Source: Pieris napi
Taxonomy: Eukaryota > Arthropoda > Insecta > Lepidoptera > Pieridae
Assembly: GCF_905475465.1 (NCBI RefSeq)
Contig: NC_062246.1
Coordinates: forward strand, 11,930,001 to 11,994,000
Length of the DNA: 64,000 nucleotides
Reading direction: 5' to 3'
The notes under the pieces are model-generated. The model worked only from the letters and a program-made list of their open reading frames with translations. It made no database searches and was not told where the DNA came from. Below, piece by piece: positions 57,306-64,000 of the stretch. How positions within the stretch are numbered: position 1 is the first letter of the stretch; the number at the start of each line of letters is the position of its first letter. The translations under genes and the position numbers were made by a program.

Positions 57306-57740
57306 ATCATGCTTTCTTTTCAATTTTCATTTAGTTAGTTTATGTTAGCCAATAAAACCAGACAGATTATGGGTTAGGGGGTGAAAGGGACCCCTTACCA
57401 GCGTCTTCACATTTATTGTGGACGTGTCTGAGTGTGACCCATAGAGGGGTCGGACGGGTTGCATGATCCTAGAAGAAATATAAACCTTTAAACATAATAA
57501 AAATAGAGATGGTATGACGATGGCAAAGATATGACACTTACAATTATTCATAAAAATACCATTTGGTGGCCGCGATTTCGTCTGCGCAGGATTATAATAA
57601 TATTTGTCCAAATGATGTAGCGTGAAAGACATATTTTTACCTACTTTAAATACCAGAAGCGATAAAAGTATCTATTTTCATTTAGGAATCAATTTAATAC
57701 TACAAAATGTGCGTTTGAAATAAATTATCAATGTTTATTG

Positions 57741-57779
57741 TAGCCAAAATAGTGAACCATAAGTTCACTATTTTGGCTA
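57741..57779. repeat. Perfect 17-bp hairpin
   Basis: TAGCCAAAATAGTGAAC (57741-57757), loop CATAA, and the exact complement 57763-57779. Confidence 0.8.
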
Positions 57780-59204
57780 TAATGGCTTACACATAAGATA
57801 TAGATATATAGTGTGACGGGCCTTTTTGTAGGACTATTTAAGATAAACATTTCCATCATACATTACATATGTATAATTCTAGCGGTTTTGGCAGCGCACG
57901 CCAGAATAGCTCGCAGATGGTAGATTTTTTTCCTTGATATTTTGGACGTTTCACACAATATCTTTATAAATTGTAGCCTATGAGTTATTCTGATGTATAA
58001 GCTATATTATCGTACAGTTTCATTACAATCCATTCAGTAGTTTTTACGTGAAAAAGTAACAAACATCCATCCATACTTACAAACTTTCGCGTTTATAATA
58101 TCAGTAGTATATCAATCGCATCGTTTTAACGAAGGTACTCATATCTTCTTTCATCGCATAAAACACAATTTGTTAGAATGAGATGATGAGTAGGTACTTA
58201 ATGATTCAGAGTGTGCCGAACGCTGGCAAGCTTTTATTAATAAATAAACTAAGGGTAAAGGGAAGGGCCTTTCTTGGATTGTGATCAACATGCGTTATCA
58301 CAACATTTATTCTTATATAGGTAAACCACCACGATAAAAACTACTCAAAGGTATTTTCCAACCGGAAGTGTTGTGTATTACAATCACTGGCAGACTGCCT
58401 GGTAACATTGCCAAAAGCATCTTCATAGAACATGGATAAATAAGGTCGGCAGTTGGTCGAGTTTTGTACTAGAACGCTGTCGCGTTTGCTTCCACAATTC
58501 CGCTTTGTAGTGCGCTTTATAATTTTTCTATTTATTTATGTCTTAAACTACAAAGCATGAAGCTACAAAACGTTAATTTGTAATTCAAAAATAAACATAA
58601 CTATTACAAAAAATTAATATTAAAAATATACACTTCGAATTTTAGGTTTTACTTGTAAATTTTTCCTTATTGTTCAGCAAAAAGCCACTTGCAAAACAGC
58701 GGATTAGGGATCAGATAGGCACTTAACAATGCTCCATAACGTAATAACGTATGAATTCTGATATTTTTATGAATTCTTTAAAACCGATGTACACGGCCAA
58801 ACAATGAGTAGTGGTCAGCAATAAAGAAAAGAAGTTTTTGTTACTTGTTTTAATCAAATAAAGTTACAATTGTTAAAACCTAATAGGTAACGAGTTTCAC
58901 CTCCAATTTATTGCCAAAATCACAGCTTAGATCCTTCTGGCTTTCCGCAATGTTGTTAATATCATTTTATATATATATATATTTTGAGGAATTTCCACTC
59001 TTCTGCATTGCCTGTTGCGCTGATTTTACTCGTCTCTTTAGATCAGGACTTCGAGCTGGTCAAAAGAGACGAGTAAATCATTCGGTTCGACGATCATTGT
59101 TCGGTTTTATTTATTTATTACAGAAATACATACGTTATCCAAACAAACTATGCCAATACGATAATGTCTAGAAAAGTAAAATGTAATAAAGAACATATAT
59201 AATA

Positions 59205-59400
59205 TTAAACACATATACACAATATCGCTACTGTGAATCCACTCTGCGAACATATAAATATGTCGATAGTATCGGAGACAGCATTCAGTAGGTGTAACGT
59301 CTTTAATACCGGAGATCTGTGCATCAGACTGGTTCTGGCACTTGGTATCGCCAATAACCTTGGCCTTCGCTGTCGCACATATCCCATAGGTTAACTGGTA
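59205..59400 (-). pseudogene. LINE ORF2 C-terminal fragment
   Basis: The - frame reads RRPRLLAIPSARTSLMHRSP, then LLNAVSDTIDIF. This is the typical C-terminal end of non-LTR ORF2 (ARTxxxxxSPLxRxLxxLNxxxxxxDIF). Confidence 0.65.
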
Positions 59401-59447
59401 ACCATAGGTTTTGTTTGTTCGTGACCGGATGTAAATCGTAAGCTAAT

Positions 59448-59485
59448 ATTTATTTATTTATTTATTTTATTTATTTATTTATTTA
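59448..59485. repeat. ATTT microsatellite
   Basis: Repeated TATTTATT units across about 38 bp. Confidence 0.85.
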
Positions 59486-59729
59486 GTTTAAGCTTATAAC
59501 ATCACACACAGTACTACAATTACTAATTATTTTACAAAAAATCTCGCATCTAAAATGTGTGACAATTAATGTAAGCATAAGTTTCACAAAAAAAAAAAAT
59601 TAAATAGAAATAAAAATTACAATTAAAACATATACGATAGTAAAAGCACACAATAAAATAAAATTTTTTTTACTGAAATTTGTTGGCACTTAGAGCAGAA
59701 AAAAAAGAAAAATCATCATCAAAACAGCG

Positions 59730-60010
59730 AAATTAGGTGTGAGAAAGGCACTTGCAAATGCTTTCTCTAAAACCGATCAGCCCACTACCGAATATATCCA
59801 GCTCTGGATACGCTGTGTTCAATTTGTTAAAATCGCGAAGAATTCGAACGAGAGGTGCCTGAACTCCTAGGTTGGTTTTGGCAAAAGGAATTTGAAAGAT
59901 ATTATTGATTTTAAACCTAGGGAATGAGTGAGGGACGACAAATTTGATTTCCTGTAAGAGGTCACTGCTCTGTATATAGTTATTGAGTAATTTATGCAAG
60001 ATTATTAATT
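59730..60010 (-). pseudogene. LINE ORF2 C-terminal fragment, second family
   Basis: The 88-codon - frame reads LLNNYIQSSDLLQEIKFVVP, FKINNIFQIPFAKTNLG, then APLVRILRDFNKLN and DIFGSGL. Same domain as 59205-59400 and the LINE at 1660-2810, but a different copy. Confidence 0.7.
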
Positions 60011-60255
60011 TAATATTTTAAGATGAATTGTTTTGTCATAGGCAAAATAATTAATAATAATTAATTAAGAGATCAATTGAACTTGATATTACTATTTTAT
60101 GTCGGGGCGTAACTAAAAGGGCGAAACTTGCCGCAGTCTGACAGTTTACGAATTACGGAGGGGAAAAAAATGGATTTGCGTTCCCTAATTGCCATCATTT
60201 CTCATAAAATCTGATAAAAACCAAGAGGCTGATTGCAGATGGATTTTAAAAAAAA

Positions 60256-60420
60256 TGTCGGGCGTGATAGCCGTATTTTAAGAGTACGATAATCAAACGT
60301 CAAGTCCTAGGTTCGAATTCTGGCTGCAAACTAATCTAATAGGAAATCGTCGCGTGAAAACCGGCATGTCTTAGACACTAAAATCAACGTGGCTGAAGAC
60401 TGATCTATGAAAAAGACGCT
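60256..60420 (+). repeat. Degenerate tRNA-derived SINE
   Basis: CCTAGGTTCGAATTCTGGCT keeps a B-box-like core; TCGCGTGAAAACCGGCATGT and TTAGACACTAAAATCAACG follow the SINE order. Head altered, much diverged. Confidence 0.5.
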
Positions 60421-60871
60421 GAAGAGTTGCTCCATGCACCCATACCCATACGGGACTTGACATATATTAAACCTATGTTATTGATAGAACCTATGTCATT
60501 AGGTCATAAATTGGGCCAGTTAACCAAAATAATATCTTGGGAAGTCTCTTTGTCTACAAAATATTACTTTGTGAATAACCTGAACCAATTTTTTCAGTTT
60601 CAAGAGCGCGTGACAAAAATACACGTATTCTCTCTCTTTTTAGCGTATATTGGAAAGGGACAGCGCACAATGACGTCAGTTGCCCTACATAGGGAAAATT
60701 CATTAGACACGAACGAAAAACTATTTTACTAATGGCTTTGTTTTTTATAGAGCTAAATTGTATGGTACAATATGAAGATGGTTTCTATATTTAATTAATA
60801 ATTAATAGTTTTTGATGATATAATGATACTGATGTGTATATTTGATTGTTATGTTTAGTAACATGAATAAA

Positions 60872-60990
60872 ATATTTTTGAAGTTATACTTTTTTTGGCA
60901 CGTTATGAAAAATTTATGAGAGTGAAATTTTTCGATGCCCGCGCACCGTGACACAAAATTAACAGAATGAAGTTGCCCACGGAAGATGCT
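60872..60990 (-). repeat. Repeat D 3'-end fragment (reverse)
   Basis: GAAGTTATACTTTTTTTGGC and CACGTTATGAAAAATTTATG are the complement of the ends at 15060-15118 and 40650-40715. Confidence 0.6.
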
Positions 60991-61059
60991 ACGGCATTGG
61001 ACATAATTTAATAGCAACATTCGAATAATAATAGAATTTATGTTACACTTGATGTAAGA

Positions 61060-61255
61060 GAATAATGATAAATATTTATTTATTTAATTTTTCGAATGTA
61101 AACTGAACTTTATTGACTATAATGACTCCTTTTCCAGTCTTTGATTATTAAATTGTAATGAATTATTTACATGCAATTAAAAACTATTTTTAATAATGCC
61201 AAAGAAGTTTAACTTCTTATGCGCGTACATAAATAAGTACACGCACCCATTTTTT
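61060..61255 (-). repeat. Repeat E, copy 2 (reverse)
   Basis: Reverse complement of 38685-38880: ACTCCTTTTCCAGTCTTTGA, TGCCAAAGAAGTTTAACTTC and AAATAAGTACACGCACCC. A second E-like end (GCCAAAGAACTATAACTTCT) follows at 61330-61380. Confidence 0.65.
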
Positions 61256-61794
61256 TCTATTCTTAGTGTCGTATCCTATAAACGTAGAATAAGGCAAAGA
61301 TTAAAATTTTAAAAACATTTTTATCTTGTTACGCCAAAGAACTATAACTTCTAACGCATGTACATAACTACACACACGTTTTTTTTATAAAATATGTTTA
61401 GGTTACAGAAGATTAATAAATAAAAGTTATGAATTTCTTATTAATAGCGTATTAAAATACTCAGATATGCGTTTGGCGTGGGATTTCAATCACTAATATC
61501 ATACCAGTTTCGAGGCAATAATTATAAAAAGCCACAAAAGTAATATTTCTTGAAATTAACTTAAAGATTTAACCGTTTAATGAACTTGCCCTTGTGCTTG
61601 ACCTCAATTAGCCTAACACGTCTTTAGAGCATTAGTAAAATTTATTATTGTCATTTACGAGGAGCGATAAAGATGGCCGGAGTCCTTAAATGCGCATTTA
61701 CTTTAATCGAAATTATTTATTACGTAATCCTACTGCTATCATAAATTATATGTATTAAAATATATAACTACATATATCAAATAATAATAATAAC

Positions 61795-62130
61795 GACGGG
61801 CGGGCTTTATGGGATGCTAATTGTGCCCGGTCTCACCTCCTTCGGACAAGCAAAAAAGCTGAGGCGGCCGCAGAGCCGGCAGAAAATAATAAACGGCACA
61901 AATATAAGAGTCTAGAGGGTACAAGTGCACAGGCGCTTATTAAAGATTTATGTTGGCGCCTGGTAGATGTAGTGACCCCAGAGCTGGTGCTTTCCTGGCT
62001 CAACGAATAAGTATCGCAATACAGCGAGGAAATGCTGCCAGCATTAAAGTTACACTGCCACAGGGACCAAACTTTTTAATTTATTTTGATTTTCTTTTTA
62101 ATAATTTTTATTATTACTTTGTAGGTTAAG
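61795..62130 (+). mobile_element. Retroelement-like fragment, 'VETLGPWG' family copy 3
   Basis: GGGCTTTATGGGATGCTAAT, AGCTGAGGCGGCCGCAGAGC, GGTAGATGTAGTGACCCCAG and ACAGCGAGGAAATGCTGCCA correspond to 4440-5050 (-). The FVPFGVETLG block is deleted here. Repeat F follows at about 62310-62400. Confidence 0.65.
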
Positions 62131-62549
62131 AAAATTGTATAAACTGTATACTTGATTGTAAATATGATATACTAAAGATATATATACATAATAAATACAA
62201 AAAAGGTTCCAACATTACGAATGGAACCAATCAATAAATTATTAAATAAATTATACCTAATTTGGCTGTGTTGTGTGATGGTGTGAAAGTGAGGGTGCGT
62301 GAGGGTGTATGGGGTGTGTTCATGATGCATGTGATTTAGCGCTATGGATATTCTTAATAGGCCTTAAGCATTTTCCTCGACAACTTCAAGTCAAGGCTTG
62401 TCATACTACTATGTATATTAAACAATGATAAATCTTGTTGATACCTTCGTACTTGGGGATAGTTGTTAAGCGCAATAGGCAATACTTGACGTAAAAAAAA
62501 TATCAATGAACCTGACGTTGTTCGGATTAATGCCTGCAGCTGAATTTCA

Positions 62550-62815
62550 TCATCAGAATACGAAATACCACGAGTATCAGGTCGACATCCGCCCTTCCAT
62601 AACTGAGTGTTTTTGTTGCAAAAGCATATTTGCTGAGCACCACCATATATGGAACAAGCTACCCACTGAAGTATTTCCGAAGCAATTCGACTTAGGGTTC
62701 TTCAAAAGAGCGTACCAATTCTTAAACCGCCCACGCACTTGCGAGCCCTTTCGCATTGAGTGTCCACGGGCGGTGGTATCCCTTAACACCAGACGAGCCT
62801 CCTGACCGTTTGTCC
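62550..62815 (+). pseudogene. LINE ORF2 C-terminus (repeat L), forward
   Basis: AATACGAAATACCACGAG, ACAAGCTACCCACTGAAGTA and CCGAAGCAATTCGACTTAGG, encoding NKLPTEVFPKQFDLGFFKRA, then the 3' GAGCCCTTTCGCATTGAGTG end. Damaged copy of 19496-19735. Confidence 0.8.
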
Positions 62816-63499
62816 CCTGTTCTATAAATGTAGAAAGTCACATTGTGACGGGAGTGAGGAAAGTTTCAACAAGTTGTAAGTAAATAAAAATATGGTAAAA
62901 TGTCCAGAAATGGCGTACTTCATATTCTTAAGTACGAACTACTAAAGAAAAACATCAAAGTTAGATTTGAAGAATAATAAGTAATAGACAATAATTGTAT
63001 GAAGACTCGTCAAAGTCGACACATTTCGGTCACTTTATTAGTCTGTAAGGAAATCGTAGTTAAAGGCCGTGAGGAACCGATGTATTTGTTAATTGACGTA
63101 TCGTTTCTGGTTAACCTTTAAGCTGCCCTTAAGCATCATAAGGGTCTTCCACGTTACTACGCGGACACATTATTGTGTCTGGTTGTGTACATCATGGGAC
63201 ATAGCGCGTCAAAAGCACGTAGGTCGGTGTTCTGTGCTTTTCCACTCGAACTTTGGTAATAATTATACACCAGAACTTGTTTTACGGATATGCCATACTC
63301 GTAAGCCAGTTTGTCAAACCTAGGCGGTATACAAATATATGGAGAAGTTCAAATATGATGTTACGGACATAAACAAAGATCTTCGAAAACATAATTCTTA
63401 TTATTTTTTTTAATCTTTATTCTGGTTGCATTGAAGAGAGTTCTTTTAGCAGTATAACCGCCCATTTACATCCATTGTCTTCTTTTATTGTTTGTTCAT

Positions 63500-63640
63500 T
63501 TTCTCTTCTTTTAGTGCCTCTGCATTACTGGAGGTTAGCCGTCAGTCTCTTGAAGCGTGTCTTGTCCTGTGCCAGATGCAGCAACTTTTCCGCAGTCGCA
63601 ATACCCGTCCACTCGCTAACGTTTCGAAGCCATAGTTTTG
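63500..63640 (-). pseudogene. LINE ORF C-terminal fragment (jockey/R1-like)
   Basis: The - strand reads WLRNVSEWTGIATAEKLLHL, then AQDKTRFKRLTANLQ and a stop. This matches the IRxWTG ... L...AxDRxxFRxxxAN ending seen in many insect LINEs. Confidence 0.7.
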
Positions 63641-64000
63641 AGTTTTGTTATTTTAAGTTATTTACCCCATAGATGTAAATAAAGTGTTATTTAAAAAAAA
63701 ATCTAAAAATATTAGTAAAGTTTCATCCCTATCTTATAGTTTGTCTTTGACCTTTAGATCAATTAAATATTTTACATGAAAGTTTTTTTATTATTTCGAG
63801 GTTCTTGACAACTCCATCCCACCAACGCAGCCTCGGATATGTGTAGTTGTTAAAAAATATATATATAAAGAGTGAATTTAAAGAGATTTAGAAACTGAAA
63901 AGGACGGTAACAACAGTATACAACAAAATCCCGAGTTTCTAGTAATAAAATATCTTTGAGCGTAGGTAAATAACTGAATAAATTAATATTCATATTTACA

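Overview
The window is AT-rich nuclear DNA of an insect, most likely a moth or butterfly. Coding sequence is cut into many short exons with GT-AG introns. It sits in a dense background of interspersed repeats: tRNA-headed SINEs of lepidopteran type, worn non-LTR retrotransposon pieces, palindromic MITEs and Tc1/mariner relatives. There are no operons, Shine-Dalgarno sites or other bacterial signals. The lepidopteran call rests on repeat style and protein resemblance, not on a search.

Three host genes can be assembled. On the + strand, 13426-26987 encodes a complete 625-residue SLC22-type organic cation/carcinine transporter in 11 coding exons, all joining in frame; a non-coding exon precedes it. 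On the - strand, 53127 down to 29949 holds 22 exons (1298 residues) of a TBC1D1/TBC1D4-type Rab GTPase-activating protein, the pollux (plx) homologue. It contains a split PTB domain, the pre-TBC segment, the TBC domain with arginine and glutamine fingers, and the C-terminal coiled coil. Its 5' exons (first PTB domain) were not found and may lie beyond 64000. The two genes converge tail to tail about 3 kb apart. A third, small - strand gene (39028-40178) for a Myb/SANT-like DNA-binding protein is nested in a plx intron; its 5' exon was not found.

The same plx intron carries an apparently intact mariner of the DD41D (rosa-like) type at 40784-42078, with 26-bp inverted repeats, TA flanks and an uninterrupted 358-residue transposase.

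The rest is mobile DNA. 1-13 kb holds palindromic MITEs, an old LINE with reverse-transcriptase motifs, a pogo/Tigger deletion derivative and GC-richer retroelement scraps. The transporter introns carry SINEs, LINE ends and MITEs, several just upstream of splice acceptors. 27-30 kb is 3' flank plus repeats. The plx introns hold a 0.75-kb imperfect palindrome, a tandem repeat, jockey-like fragments and a SINE with a perfect 11-bp target duplication. 53-64 kb has repeats and LINE ends but no recognised exon.

No wholly new system is evident. The best leads are the nested Myb/SANT gene, the GC-AG intron that splits the Rab-GAP catalytic motif, a retained Akt-type phosphorylation motif, the intact DD41D mariner, and palindromic elements whose two arms resemble each other more than other copies.
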